Shown: positions 15,106 to 24,985, numbered from the stretch's first letter. The stretch: DNA of 64,000 nucleotides from an uncultured Ruminococcus sp. (GCA_902762615.1 CACWOX010000001.1:62001-126000), one strand, 5' to 3'. Numbers and translations are program-made. The notes: a model not told the origin generated them from the sequence alone.

Positions 15106-18100
15106 TCAGATCTTTGCTATATCAATAACACTGAGATCAACGCCGCCCGCATTCTTCAGGCAGTTCGCCAGAGCGCGTGCCGTATCGAGAGATGTGAAGC
15201 AGTGCACGCCGCATTCGACAGCGTTTCTTCTGATGAGATAGCCGTCGCGGTTGGTTTCCATGCCCTGCGTAGGCGTGTTGATGATCAGGTCAAGCTCGTT
15301 GTTGATGATCATGTCGATGTAGTTGGGCTTGCCGTCCTCTATGCGCTTTACTACATGATTGGCAATGCCGTGATCAGCAAGGTATTTGCCGGTGCCGGCA
15401 GTGCAGTAAATCTCATAGCCGAGATCTGCGAAATCCTTTGCGATCGGCACAACCTCTTCCTTGTCCATATCCTTGACGGTAATGGCGATCTTGTGGGTTC
15501 TCGGCAGACGGATACCTGTGCCTACGAATGCCTTGATAAGAGCTTCCTCGTAGGTGTAGGCTATACCAAGCACTTCGCCTGTGGACTTCATTTCAGGGCC
15601 AAGGCTGATGTCAGCGCCGTAGAGCTTTTCAAAGGAGAAGACAGGCATCTTGATAGCGATGGTGGGCTTTTCCTCCTGTAAACCGTACTCATAGCCGAAG
15701 TCGGTAATCTTCTTGTCGCCGAAGAGACACTGTGTCGCCAGCTTGACGATCGGAATACCTGTGATCTTGCTGATATAGGGAACGGTTCTCGAAGAACGGG
15801 GATTGGCTTCGATGATATATACCACATCGTCCTTGACGATGAACTGAATGTTGATCATGCCGACCACGCCCAGCGCAAGAGCCAGCTTGCGGGTGTCCTC
15901 GACGATTTTCGCCTGCACTTCCTTGCTGATGGACTGGCAGGGATAAACCGAGATGGAGTCGCCCGAGTGAACGCCTGCGCGTTCGATGTGCTCCATGATG
16001 CCGGGAATGAGAATGTCGGTGCCGTCGCAGATGGCGTCAACCTCAACTTCCTTGCCCATAATGTATTTATCAACCAGAATCGGGTGATCCTGCTGAATGC
16101 GGTTGATGATGCCGATGTACTCGCGGATTTCCTTATCGGAGAAGGCAATGTGCATGCCCTGACCGCCCAGCACGTAGGAAGGACGCACCAGCACAGGATA
16201 GCCGATTTCATTGGCGGCTGCAATCGCCTCGTCACAGGTGAACACCGTACGTCCGGGAGCCTTGGGAATATCGCACTCGGTGAGAATGCGGTCGAAAAGC
16301 TCTCTGTCCTCGGCTTTATCCATATTTTCGGCAGATGTGCCGAGAATGCGAACGCCCATCTTGTCGAGCGCTTCGCAGAGCTTGATAGCCGTCTGTCCGC
16401 CGAACTGCACGACAGCGCCGTAGGGCTGCTCCAGCTCGACAATGTTGCGAACGTCCTCGGGAGTCAGCGGCTCGAAGTAGAGCTTGTCCGATACGTCGAA
16501 GTCGGTGGAAACGGTTTCGGGGTTGTTGTTGACAATGATTGTCTCGTAGCCAGCCGCTCTGAGCGCCCAGACGGAATGAACAGAGCAATAGTCGAATTCC
16601 ACGCCCTGACCTATGCGGATCGGACCGGAACCGATAACCATGACCTTTTTCTTGTCGGTGGCGGGATCAACCTCGTTCTCGCTCTCATAGCACGAATAAT
16701 AATAGGGCGTTTCCGCGTCGAACTCGGCGGCGCAGGTATCGACCATCTTGTAAGCTACTTTGATATTGTTGGCATAGCGGAGCTCGCGCACTTCGTCCTC
16801 GCTCCTGCCGCAGATCTCACCGATCACCTTGTCGGTGAAACCAAGGTACTTCGCGCGGCGGAGGGTTTCCACCGAGAAGTCGGTTTCAATCTTCTTCTCC
16901 ATCTCGACAATAGAGGCAATCTTGTCAATAAACCACAGGTCAATGGTGGTGATCTTGTTGATGGATTCCATGGTATAGCCTCTGCGAAGAGCCTCGGCTA
17001 TGACGAATATACGTCTGTCCTCCACCAGTGTGAGCGCCTGTGCCAGCGCTTCATCGCTGAGCGCCATGACTTCCTTCATGCGAAGGCTGTAAATATTGGT
17101 TTCGAGGCAGCGGATTGCCTTCATCAAAGCGCTCTCAAAGTTGACGCCAATGCCCATCACTTCGCCCGTAGCCTTCATCTGGGTACCGAGCTTTCTCTTG
17201 GCATAGACAAACTTATCGAAGGGCCAGCGCGGAATTTTTACCACGCAGTAGTCAACCGTCGGCTCGAAACAGGCGTATGTCTTCTTGGTAATGGCGTTCT
17301 GAATCTCGTCGAGGTTGAAGCCCAGAGCGATCTTGGACGCGACTCTGGCGATCGGATAGCCTGTCGCCTTCGACGCAAGCGCGGAGGAACGGCTGAGTCG
17401 GGGGTTAACCTCGATAACGGCATATTCAAAGCTGTTGGGATTAAGCGCAAACTGCACATTGCAGCCGCCGGAAATTTTCAGCTCGTCGATAATGGCAAGA
17501 GCGGCGCTGCGGAGCATCTGATACTCCTTGTCGGCAAGGGTCTGCGAAGGTGCGACAACAATAGAGTCGCCTGTGTGAACGCCGACCGGGTCGACATTTT
17601 CCATGGAACAGACGGTGACGCAGTTGCCCGCGCCGTCGCGGATCACTTCAAATTCGATTTCCTTCCAGCCGCCGATGTATCTCTCGATCAGAGCCTCGGT
17701 AACGCGGCTGACCTGCAAGCCGTGACCGCAGATATCGACAAGCTCGTTCTTGTCGTGTGCAATACCGCCGCCTGTGCCGCCCAGAGTGAATGCAGGACGA
17801 ACGACAACGGGATAGCCGATCTTATCGGCAAAGGCAACAGCGTCCTCGACATTGTGAACAACAAGGCTGTCAGCGCAGGGCTGATTAATTTTTTCCATCG
17901 TGTCCTTGAATTCCTGTCTGTCCTCCGCCTTGCGGATGGTCTCGGCGGTAGTACCGATCAAGCGGACATTGTGCTCGGCAAAGAAACCCTCTTCTTCCAG
18001 CTCAACGGCGAGGTTGAGAGCATTCTGACCGCCGAGGGTGGGAAGAATGGAGTCGGGCTTTTCAGCTAAAACAACCTTCTTGACGGTGTCGGTGGTGAGA

Positions 18101-18303
18101 GGTTCAATATAGACCCTGTCGGCAATGTCCTTGTCGGTCATGATCGTGGCGGGGTTTGAATTGATCAATACGACCTCAACGCCCTCTTCCTTCAGAGCGC
18201 GACATGCCTGTGTACCGGCATAGTCAAATTCTGCGGCTTGTCCGATGATAATGGGACCTGAGCCGATAACGACGACTTTATTGATATTCGGATTCTTCGG
18301 CAT
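15106..18303 (-). CDS. carB: Carbamoyl-phosphate synthase large subunit
   Basis: Makes carbamoyl phosphate from bicarbonate, two ATP and ammonia passed from CarA; feeds pyrimidine and arginine synthesis. 1065 residues with two ATP-grasp halves: GVHTGDSIVVAPSQTL in the first and GVHSGDSISVYPCQSI in the second. Both P-loop-like starts (VIGSGPI.IGQ..EFDYAG/CS) are visible, and a MGS-type allosteric domain covers about residues 930-1065. Start codon ATG at 18303 overlaps the carA stop region. A large open frame on the opposite strand is only its shadow. Confidence 0.97.
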   Translation of the reverse strand: MPKNPNINKVVVIGSGPIIIGQAAEFDYAGTQACRALKEEGVEVVLINSNPATIMTDKDIADRVYIEPLTTDTVKKVVLAEKPDSILPTLGGQNALNLAVELEEEGFFAEHNVRLIGTTAETIRKAEDRQEFKDTMEKINQPCADSLVVHNVEDAVAFADKIGYPVVVRPAFTLGGTGGGIAHDKNELVDICGHGLQVSRVTEALIERYIGGWKEIEFEVIRDGAGNCVTVCSMENVDPVGVHTGDSIVVAPSQTLADKEYQMLRSAALAIIDELKISGGCNVQFALNPNSFEYAVIEVNPRLSRSSALASKATGYPIARVASKIALGFNLDEIQNAITKKTYACFEPTVDYCVVKIPRWPFDKFVYAKRKLGTQMKATGEVMGIGVNFESALMKAIRCLETNIYSLRMKEVMALSDEALAQALTLVEDRRIFVIAEALRRGYTMESINKITTIDLWFIDKIASIVEMEKKIETDFSVETLRRAKYLGFTDKVIGEICGRSEDEVRELRYANNIKVAYKMVDTCAAEFDAETPYYYSCYESENEVDPATDKKKVMVIGSGPIRIGQGVEFDYCSVHSVWALRAAGYETIIVNNNPETVSTDFDVSDKLYFEPLTPEDVRNIVELEQPYGAVVQFGGQTAIKLCEALDKMGVRILGTSAENMDKAEDRELFDRILTECDIPKAPGRTVFTCDEAIAAANEIGYPVLVRPSYVLGGQGMHIAFSDKEIREYIGIINRIQQDHPILVDKYIMGKEVEVDAICDGTDILIPGIMEHIERAGVHSGDSISVYPCQSISKEVQAKIVEDTRKLALALGVVGMINIQFIVKDDVVYIIEANPRSSRTVPYISKITGIPIVKLATQCLFGDKKITDFGYEYGLQEEKPTIAIKMPVFSFEKLYGADISLGPEMKSTGEVLGIAYTYEEALIKAFVGTGIRLPRTHKIAITVKDMDKEEVVPIAKDFADLGYEIYCTAGTGKYLADHGIANHVVKRIEDGKPNYIDMIINNELDLIINTPTQGMETNRDGYLIRRNAVECGVHCFTSLDTARALANCLKNAGGVDLSVIDIAKI

Positions 18304-19382
18304 TATTTTTTGCCTCCCATCATAGCAAAGAATTGATTAAAGAGCGGTGCTGCGTCATGAGGACCTGCACATGCTTCGGGGTGGAACTGCACGGTAAAGA
18401 CATGGCCGTTCTTATAGCGAATGCCTTCGCAGCTGCCGTCGTTGACATTGGCATAGCTCATTTCGGCGATGGCGGGATCAATGCTCTTTTCGTCTACGAC
18501 ATAGCCGTGATTCTGCGAAGTGATGTAGACGCGTCCTGTCTTCAAGTCCTTGACGGGGTGATTGGCGCCTCTGTGACCGTATTTGAGCTTGTAGGTATCA
18601 AATCCGCTGGCAAGAGCGATCAGCTGATGTCCCAGACAAATGGCGAATATAGGCATCTTTGCGGCGATGAGCTTTTTCAGCTCTTCTATCACCGCTCCGC
18701 ACTGCTTGGGATCGCCGGGGCCGTTGGAAAGCATGATGCCGTCGTGACCCGCGGCAAGTATTTCCTCCGCTGTGGTGTTGGCGGGATATACCGTAACGTC
18801 GCAGCCCAGGTTGACCAGCGACATGAGGATATTCCTCTTGCAGCCGAGATCAAGGAGAGCGACATTGTATCTGTTGCCGTTGCTCTTGACGAAATACTTC
18901 TGGGAGCAGGTGACGGTGGGAACGGTCTCAGGCAGTGTGTAAGCCTTGATCTCCTTCATGCACTGCTCCATATCGAAGCTCTCGCCGAAGGTGATCATGC
19001 CGCGCATAGTACCCGACTCTCTCAGATGCTTTGTAAGGGCACGGGTGTCTATTCCCTGAATAACGGGAATATCGTTTTTGATCAGATACTCCCTCAGTGA
19101 ACCCTCCGAGCGGAAATTGGAATCCATTCTGTTGAGCTCACGGACTATATAAGCCTCGACCCACGGTCTGCGGGACTCGGTATCCTCCATGCATATGCCG
19201 TAGCTGCCGATGATCGGGTAAGTCATCACAACGCCCTGTCCGGCATAGGAAGGGTCGGTAAGAAGCTCGCGGTAGCCCGTCATTGATGTGTTGAAAACGA
19301 TTTCGCAGACGGTTTTTTTCTCCGCTCCGACGGATTCGCCCTGATAAACTCTTCCGTCTTCGAGAATCAGCCATGCTTTCAT
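18303..19382 (-). CDS. carA: Carbamoyl-phosphate synthase small subunit
   Basis: Glutaminase subunit with an N-terminal CarA domain (MKAWLILEDGRVYQGES) and a C-terminal class I glutamine amidotransferase domain. The nucleophile is in FAICLGHQL and the His/Glu pair in FHPEACAGPHD. About 359 residues, normal for the family. I chose the ATG at 19382 behind AAAAGGA; the frame stays open further up but that part is the leader RNA with no homologous residues. Couples directly to carB. Confidence 0.95.
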   Translation of the reverse strand: MKAWLILEDGRVYQGESVGAEKKTVCEIVFNTSMTGYRELLTDPSYAGQGVVMTYPIIGSYGICMEDTESRRPWVEAYIVRELNRMDSNFRSEGSLREYLIKNDIPVIQGIDTRALTKHLRESGTMRGMITFGESFDMEQCMKEIKAYTLPETVPTVTCSQKYFVKSNGNRYNVALLDLGCKRNILMSLVNLGCDVTVYPANTTAEEILAAGHDGIMLSNGPGDPKQCGAVIEELKKLIAAKMPIFAICLGHQLIALASGFDTYKLKYGHRGANHPVKDLKTGRVYITSQNHGYVVDEKSIDPAIAEMSYANVNDGSCEGIRYKNGHVFTVQFHPEACAGPHDAAPLFNQFFAMMGGKK

Positions 19383-19486
19383 TTGCTGTTCATTCCTTTT
19401 CGTTAAAATTTCTGCGGAGTCACAAATAATCGACTCCCCGGGCTTACCCTCAGGCATGTGCCTCGGGCTTGCCATGATACACACTT
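19383..19486 (-). promoter_or_regulatory. Structured carA leader with two hairpins
   Basis: The ~100-nt leader between the promoter and the carA ATG can form CCCGAGGCA / TGCCTGAGGG and GGAGTC / GACTCC hairpins, and contains a repeat of AAGCCCGRGG. It has no U-tract terminator and I see no PyrR-binding sequence. May be a regulatory leader of unassigned type. Confidence 0.35.
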
Positions 19487-19492
19487 CTTCAT

Positions 19493-19521
19493 ATTTTACC
19501 ATACATTTATGATAAATTCAA
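19493..19521 (-). promoter_or_regulatory. carA promoter
   Basis: Minus strand TTGAAT (19516-19521), 17-bp spacer, TAAAAT (19493-19498). Confidence 0.65.
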
Positions 19522-19594
19522 TAAGCAATGATTTAAAAATAGAAGAATGTTACTGTACAATTCTTTTAAAATATAGTCAAAAAGCAAACAGGAT

Positions 19595-20809
19595 TCAGGC
19601 AAACGCCTTCTTAATGCGCTCTATGGCAGCGATGGAATTTTCCAGTGAGCCGAAGGAGGTCAGGCGGAAGTAGCCTTCACCGCTCGGACCGAAGCCGGAA
19701 CCGGGCGTTCCGACCACTCCGGCTTTATTGATAAGCTCGTCAAAGAATTCCCATGAAGTCAGTCCGTCCGGCGTTTTAAGCCAGATATAGGGGGCATTCA
19801 CTCCGCCGTAAGCCGTGAATCCCGCCTCGGCAAGTCCTTCGCGTATAATCCTGGCGTTATTCAGATAATAGGCGATGGTTTCCCTGATCTGCTTTTGCCC
19901 CTCGGGAGAAAAAACCGCCTCCGCGCCGCGCTGGACGATGTAGGGCACGCCGTTGAACTTGGTGGTCTGCCGTCTGTTCCAGAGTGCATTCAGCGACACC
20001 CCTCCGCATTGGAGCGCCTTGGGGACAACGGTGTAGCCGCAGCGTGTTCCGGTAAAGCCTGCCGTCTTGCTGAAGCTGCGGAATTCAATCGCGCACTGCT
20101 TCGCGCCCTCTATCTCAAATATGCTGTGGGGAATGTCCTCGGTGATGAAGGCTTCATAAGCCGAGTCGTAGAGAATCACCGATTCATTTTCCAGCGCGTA
20201 GTCCACCCACTTTTTCAAGCCCTCATAGGTGATGGAAGCGCCGGTGGGATTATTCGGGAAGCAGAGATAGATCATGTCGGCATGCTTTTCGGGAAGTGCG
20301 GGAGCAAAGCCGTTTTCCTCGGTACATGGCATGTAGACAAGGTTGCTCCAGCGACCGTCCGCGCCGAGGTCGCCGGCTCTGCCTGCCATTGCATTGGTGT
20401 CCACGTACACGGGATAGACCGGATCGCATACCGCCACGACATTATCCTTGCCGAAAACATCCCCGATGTTGCCGGTGTCGGACTTCGCTCCGTCACTGAC
20501 AAACACTTCGTCGGGCTGAATGTCAATGCCCCTTGCGCGGTAGTCGTTTTCCACGATCGCCTCTCTCAGGAAGGAATATCCCTGCTCGGGACCGTACCCG
20601 CGGAAGGTGGCTTCCTGCCCCATCTCGTCACAGGCTTTTTTCATAGCCTCCACCACAGCGGGCGCAAGCGGACGTGTGACGTCCCCTATTCCCAGCCGGA
20701 TAATCGACTTGTCGGGATTCGCCTCGGTGAAAGCGGCAACCCTCTTGGCAATATCCGAAAACAGATAGCTCTGGGGTATCTTCACAAAGTTGTCGTTGAT
20801 CTTGAACAT
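19595..20809 (-). CDS. dapL: LL-diaminopimelate aminotransferase
   Basis: PLP enzyme converting tetrahydrodipicolinate to LL-diaminopimelate in one step, bypassing the succinyl/acetyl branches. N-terminal [38 protein letters not shown] and the PLP lysine in [15 protein letters not shown] (about residue 245) are all DapL-like. 404 residues from the ATG at 20809, which has GGAGG 7 bp upstream. Lies 87 bp after dapF, so the two lysine/peptidoglycan steps are paired. Confidence 0.93.
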   Translation of the reverse strand: MFKINDNFVKIPQSYLFSDIAKRVAAFTEANPDKSIIRLGIGDVTRPLAPAVVEAMKKACDEMGQEATFRGYGPEQGYSFLREAIVENDYRARGIDIQPDEVFVSDGAKSDTGNIGDVFGKDNVVAVCDPVYPVYVDTNAMAGRAGDLGADGRWSNLVYMPCTEENGFAPALPEKHADMIYLCFPNNPTGASITYEGLKKWVDYALENESVILYDSAYEAFITEDIPHSIFEIEGAKQCAIEFRSFSKTAGFTGTRCGYTVVPKALQCGGVSLNALWNRRQTTKFNGVPYIVQRGAEAVFSPEGQKQIRETIAYYLNNARIIREGLAEAGFTAYGGVNAPYIWLKTPDGLTSWEFFDELINKAGVVGTPGSGFGPSGEGYFRLTSFGSLENSIAAIERIKKAFA

Positions 20810-20860
20810 TCTCATTCCTCCATATTTTTTCCAGCGCATGGGTAAAAAACGCTCCGAAAT

Positions 20861-20895
20861 TATTATCTATTATCTATTCGTTATTCTCTATTATC
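20861..20895. repeat. Heptamer tract TATTATC, five units
   Basis: Five 7-bp units (TATTATC, TATTATC, TATTCGT, TATTCTC, TATTATC) directly abutting the dapF stop (20896-20898). Same tract type as 39210-39244 and 55208-55228. Confidence 0.75.
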
Positions 20896-21744
20896 TTAGC
20901 GAACGCATGTGAGCGCTATTTCTCCTTCAAAGACAAAGGTGGCGGTTCCGGTCATGTAGATGACATTCTCTCCCCTGTCCCATTCGATGAGAAGGTCGCC
21001 GCCGCGCAGCTTTACAGTGACACTGTTCTGATTGACCACTCCGTTTAGAATCGAAGCAGCCGCCACCGCACAGGCGCCCGTTCCGCAAGCCCATGTTTCG
21101 CCCGAACCGCGTTCCCACACGCGCATTTTTATAGTCGTGTCATCGACAGGCTGCACAAATTCCGTATTGACACGCTCGGGGAATATCGGGTCGTGCTCGA
21201 ACTTGGGACCGATTTTTTCGAGATCAAGCCCGTCCACATCCTCCACGAAGGTGACGCAGTGAGGGTTTCCCATGGATACACAGGTGACATTCCATTCCCT
21301 GCCGCCCACGGTGATCGGCTGATTGATCATACTCTCCCCTGTGAAATTCACCGGAATGAGCTGAGGAGAGAAGTTCGGACTTCCCATATTCACACGGACT
21401 AAGGTAACGTCGCCGTTCTCCACCGTAAGCCATGCGGTCTTTATGCCGCCGAGCGTCTCAATGGTAATGACGGTCTTGTCGGTCAGACCCTTGCAGTAGA
21501 CGTACTTTGCAAAGCATCGCACACCGTTGCCGCACATCTTGCCCTCCGAGCCGTCGGCGTTGAACATTCTCATTCTGAAATCCGCCTTATCGGACGGACA
21601 TATGAGTATCATTCCGTCGGAGCCGACGCCGAAGTGCCTGTCGCTGAGTTGAATGGAAGTCTGCGCAGGGTCAAAGCCGATTCCGTCCATGCAGTTGACA
21701 TAGATGTAGTCATTGCCTATGCCGTGCATTTTTGTAAATTTCAT
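20896..21744 (-). CDS. dapF: Diaminopimelate epimerase
   Basis: Converts LL- to meso-diaminopimelate without a cofactor, for lysine and peptidoglycan. The two catalytic cysteines are Cys71 in CGNGVRC and Cys220 in ACGTGACA; MHGIGNDYIY and NPHCV are also typical. 282 residues, normal length. ATG at 21744 behind GGAGGAATG. First gene of the pair with dapL. Its last residues and stop lie in a GC-rich sequence that recurs at the ends of two other genes here. Confidence 0.96.
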   Translation of the reverse strand: MKFTKMHGIGNDYIYVNCMDGIGFDPAQTSIQLSDRHFGVGSDGMILICPSDKADFRMRMFNADGSEGKMCGNGVRCFAKYVYCKGLTDKTVITIETLGGIKTAWLTVENGDVTLVRVNMGSPNFSPQLIPVNFTGESMINQPITVGGREWNVTCVSMGNPHCVTFVEDVDGLDLEKIGPKFEHDPIFPERVNTEFVQPVDDTTIKMRVWERGSGETWACGTGACAVAAASILNGVVNQNSVTVKLRGGDLLIEWDRGENVIYMTGTATFVFEGEIALTCVR

Positions 21745-21787
21745 TTAATTCATTCCTCCAATCACCGGTTATTACTGTTTTGGATGT

Positions 21788-21824
21788 AAAAAAAATGGGA
21801 ATAGCAAATGAATTGCTACCCCCA
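21788..21824 (-). terminator. Terminator of the ANTAR gene
   Basis: On the minus strand TGGGGGTAGCAA / TTGCTATTCCCA (with G-T pairs) followed by eight T, between the ANTAR gene and dapF. Confidence 0.8.
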
Positions 21825-21891
21825 TGACGGACTAACTGAGAAAAAGAGCTGTGAAATTTTCGATAACAGATGTGTATAACGAAAGAATCAT

Positions 21892-22437
21892 TTACAAAAC
21901 TCCATTCAATATATTCATAGCCACGCTTACCAGCGACTGACCGCTGTTCATGCTCCGCTTTTGCAGAAATCTGTGCGCGTCGGGTTCGGACATGCCGTTG
22001 CGCTCCATCAGAAGAGCCTTTGCTCTGTCTATAATCTCGCGGTCTCCCTCGCTGCGCTTCTCCGGCTTGACCCAAGCAGGCTTTTGCGTCTCGATGAGCA
22101 TTCGCAGGGTGTTGACAAGGTCACTGCGGTTGATGGGAATGTCGAGACAGAGCATTTCTCCGCCGCCGAAAATCGCACGCTGCCTTGCCGAGAGCAGCAC
22201 TACCATTTCAAAGCCTTCCGGCATGATCCGGTAAAGCTCGGAGGCGGTCATGTCACTCATTGCATAGGAACACAGCAGCACGCCGTGGTCGCCGTAATAT
22301 CTGGCTGCCTTTTGCAGAGCGGAAGCGCCCTTGGTCGCGGTTCCCAATACATCTATGCCGGAGGCGGCAAGCGTATGCGCCAGCTTGTCACACATCGCGC
22401 CGTCCTTACAGGCAATTATCACGCCACCCAATCCCAT
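21892..22437 (-). CDS. ANTAR-domain RNA-binding regulator
   Basis: 181 residues. The N-terminal ~115 residues are receiver-like (VIIACKDGAMCDKLAHTLAASG), but no clear phospho-accepting Asp patch is kept. The C-terminal ~55 residues are an ANTAR three-helix bundle (REIIDRAKALLMERNGMSEPDAHRFLQKRSM). ANTAR proteins bind paired hexaloop RNA hairpins and antiterminate, often for nitrogen-metabolism genes. No matching hairpin pair or partner kinase was found nearby. Start is uncertain: the ATG at 22437 has a close GAGG; a GTG 15 bp in is possible. Confidence 0.85.
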   Translation of the reverse strand: MGLGGVIIACKDGAMCDKLAHTLAASGIDVLGTATKGASALQKAARYYGDHGVLLCSYAMSDMTASELYRIMPEGFEMVVLLSARQRAIFGGGEMLCLDIPINRSDLVNTLRMLIETQKPAWVKPEKRSEGDREIIDRAKALLMERNGMSEPDAHRFLQKRSMNSGQSLVSVAMNILNGVL

Positions 22438-22618
22438 GACCTCACACGCGGGATTTTTCTCCCGAATTATTTACTGTGCTAACAGCATGATACAATGATA
22501 TTTTAACGGCTTAAATTCAAAAAGTCAACAACAAAATATTCATGTGAACAAAGATATACCATACGGAGAAAAATTATCAAGTCTCCGCAAAAACTGTTGT
22601 CTATTTTGTATAAAGACC

Positions 22619-23518
22619 TTACAGCATACCGATAATCAGTGTTGCCAGAACTATCGCTCCCGCTGTGATTCCCAGCGCTATTCCGATCATGCGTCTGAGC
22701 CTTGCCTCTCTGCCGTCGTCCATAACCCGGGCGATCACCACGGTAAGATTGTCTCCGCTGCCCTTGCGAATGGCTTTTTCAATCAGGGTGTCGGCAATCT
22801 CATTGACAGGACGGTTGGAGTTGAGACTTGCGTATATCGAATGATTCGGCAGCACATCAGACACACCGTCCGAACATATGAGCAAAATATCGCCGTTGCG
22901 CATTTCAGCGCTGCTTTCGTTAGGCGTAAGCCCCTTTAAATTCTCCATGCCGAGATATTTTGAAAGCTGATTGCGCACATAAGAACGGCTCGCCTGATTT
23001 TCTGAAATCGCACCTCTGTCCACCAGCTCCTGCACGTATGTCTGCGGCTTGCTCAGGCGCTCGATTCCGAACTGGTTCTTGAGATAAATTTCACTGTCGC
23101 CGAGGTTGCAGGCATACAGACAATTCACCGAAACCACTATCATGGAAAATGTAGAGCCCATATCCTTGCCGGTCTTTTTTTTACGTTTAAGAATACGGTC
23201 GTTTGCGGCGCGTACAATGCGGCGCGCGGTGAAAGAGGCGTCCTCGCCGGTGCGTATAGACTGCAGCTCCTCGGCAAAATCCGAAAGGGTGGTGACGCCG
23301 ATCATGGCGGCAACGTCTCCGTCCGCCTTACCTCCCATTCCGTCACAGACCGCCAGAACATGTACCTCCTCAGTGTCCACCGATTCAAAGCGCTCGGCGG
23401 TGACTTTATAATGATCTACAAATGCGCCGTTGACAAAAAAATTATCCTGATTGCTTTTGCGTCGCTGCCCGATATCCGTGACGGCGGCGATCTCAAGCGT
23501 TACCGGTATTCCCTTCAA
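22619..23518 (-). CDS. PP2C-type protein serine/threonine phosphatase with C-terminal membrane anchor
   Basis: PPM phosphatase with metal-site motifs DIGQRRKSNQDNFF, AVCDGMGG, NLGDSEIY and CSDGVSDVL, and GSGDNLTVV near the end. The last 22 residues are one membrane helix. It probably opposes a Ser/Thr kinase not present in this window. I chose a TTG start at 23518, which has GGAGG 8 bp upstream. A longer frame from an ATG at 23599 is unlikely because that ATG lies inside the promoter. Confidence 0.9.
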   Translation of the reverse strand: MKGIPVTLEIAAVTDIGQRRKSNQDNFFVNGAFVDHYKVTAERFESVDTEEVHVLAVCDGMGGKADGDVAAMIGVTTLSDFAEELQSIRTGEDASFTARRIVRAANDRILKRKKKTGKDMGSTFSMIVVSVNCLYACNLGDSEIYLKNQFGIERLSKPQTYVQELVDRGAISENQASRSYVRNQLSKYLGMENLKGLTPNESSAEMRNGDILLICSDGVSDVLPNHSIYASLNSNRPVNEIADTLIEKAIRKGSGDNLTVVIARVMDDGREARLRRMIGIALGITAGAIVLATLIIGML

Positions 23519-23582
23519 ATCGGATTCCTCCCTTCGGAAAAAAGTATTGCAGGCGATTGTGATGTACCGATGATCAATATAC

Positions 23583-23612
23583 AATATACCACTATCCACG
23601 CGTATTTGTCAA
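23583..23612 (-). promoter_or_regulatory. Promoter of the PP2C gene
   Basis: Minus strand TTGACA (23607-23612), 18-bp spacer, TATATT (23583-23588). It places transcription start downstream of the ATG at 23599, which favours the TTG start at 23518. Confidence 0.7.
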
Positions 23613-23667
23613 GTTTTTTAGTAACAGGCAATCCTTACCTTGGGCAAACAAACAGCATGCGGTTTAC

Positions 23668-24945
23668 TTAATGAAGCACCGAACGGAGATTTTTCATTTC
23701 TTCCGCGGTCTGGTCGCTGTCAAAATAGGCATAGGAGTAAAGCACGAAGCCTCCGGCATTTATCTCGCTGCCACGGGTGTATAATACCTGATTCATGATG
23801 ATGTCGTCCGCCTTTTTCCATTTGCCGCTGTCGTCATCGGAGCCTGCCTTATAAAGCGCAAGACCGATATAGAGCTTCACCTTCGGAGATGTGACAAGCT
23901 CGTTCCAACGGCGGCAGACCGGTTCAAAGGGGGCGATTGTATTGTCGCTCGTCCAGTACACCTGCGGGATAAGATAATCCACATAGCCTTCACTGCTGCC
24001 CCAAGTCTTTACGTCCGCCCCCATGCTCATGCAATTGTCGATGTTGCCGGCAGGACTGATGCCGAAAACACACTGGCTGTCGGCGGCTTTTACCGCGCTG
24101 TAGACAGCCTTCACCAGCTCATTGATATTGGATCTGCGCCAGTCTGCAAGCGACAGTTTGCCGCCCTGTTCCCTGTAGGCGTTATACGACTTGCTGTCGT
24201 CGAAGCTCTCGTCGTATGCCGGATAGAAATAATCGTCCCAGTGTACGCCGTCCACATTGTAGCGCTCCACAATTTCCCGTGTGCCGTTTACGATCAGCTC
24301 GCGCACCTGTCCGATGGCAGGATTGTAGAATTTGCCCTTTTTGTAGTCGATCACCCAGTCGTCATTGTCGGCATTGTCGTCATTGCGCCAGGCATTATAG
24401 GGATTATCCTCAGACAGCGAAGGAGGATACGCGCCGTTTGCAAGCATAATTCTCAGAGGATTGAGCCACGCGTGCAGTGAAAGCCCTTCGCGGTGAGCAG
24501 CCTCTACCGCGTAGGCAAGCGGATCAAATCCGTCCGCCGGAGCCTCGCCCTGCGTACCCGTGGCAAGATGCGACCAAGGGTAATAATCCGATTTGTAAAG
24601 CGCGTCGCCAAACGGACGCACGTGCAGGAATATTGTATTCATTCCGTTTGCCTTCGCGTTGGAAACGATCGCGTCAATTTTGCTCTTGTTCACACCGTCA
24701 AGCGAAAGGTAAGCTACCCACACGCCGCGCATTTCCTCATTATCTGAATTCGGTCTGCCGTACCGGTCCACACCCTCGCCGTTGCGGGGATATTCGCCTG
24801 TATTCTCGCCCGGGGTGAGAATCTCTCCCCTTCTGCTGATTATGTAGGGCAGCGAGCCCAGTGCGATGATTCCCACTGTCAGCAGGGCAATGACAATGTA
24901 GAATAAGGCTCCTTTGCTTTGCGATGATGAATTTTTCTTGCTCAA
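23668..24945 (-). CDS. Membrane-anchored GHL10-type glycoside hydrolase
   Basis: 425 residues: an N-terminal membrane helix (about 13-35) with a short cytoplasmic tail, then a family-10-like TIM barrel of the GHL10/YngK group, with MRGVWVAYLSLDGVNKSKIDAIVSNA, HAWLNPLRI, VDGVHWDDYFYP and YVDYLIPQVYW. Probably acts outside the cell on a glycan of the wall or environment; substrate unknown. Start is TTG at 24945, eight bases after GGAGG. Separate unit from the divergent DUF1294 gene. Confidence 0.85.
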   Translation of the reverse strand: MSKKNSSSQSKGALFYIVIALLTVGIIALGSLPYIISRRGEILTPGENTGEYPRNGEGVDRYGRPNSDNEEMRGVWVAYLSLDGVNKSKIDAIVSNAKANGMNTIFLHVRPFGDALYKSDYYPWSHLATGTQGEAPADGFDPLAYAVEAAHREGLSLHAWLNPLRIMLANGAYPPSLSEDNPYNAWRNDDNADNDDWVIDYKKGKFYNPAIGQVRELIVNGTREIVERYNVDGVHWDDYFYPAYDESFDDSKSYNAYREQGGKLSLADWRRSNINELVKAVYSAVKAADSQCVFGISPAGNIDNCMSMGADVKTWGSSEGYVDYLIPQVYWTSDNTIAPFEPVCRRWNELVTSPKVKLYIGLALYKAGSDDDSGKWKKADDIIMNQVLYTRGSEINAGGFVLYSYAYFDSDQTAEEMKNLRSVLH

Positions 24946-24985
24946 TTTTGCGTCCTCCGTTTTACTTGATTTTACAAAAATCGAC

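Noticed and set aside
15967..18069. 700-residue open frame opposite carB
   Set aside because: carB is complete and matches its family over its full length. The opposite frame is only open because of codon bias.
19383..19502. Longer carA N-terminus (40 extra residues)
   Set aside because: The extra residues are leader-hairpin sequence and do not match the family; the ATG at 19382 has a good ribosome binding site.
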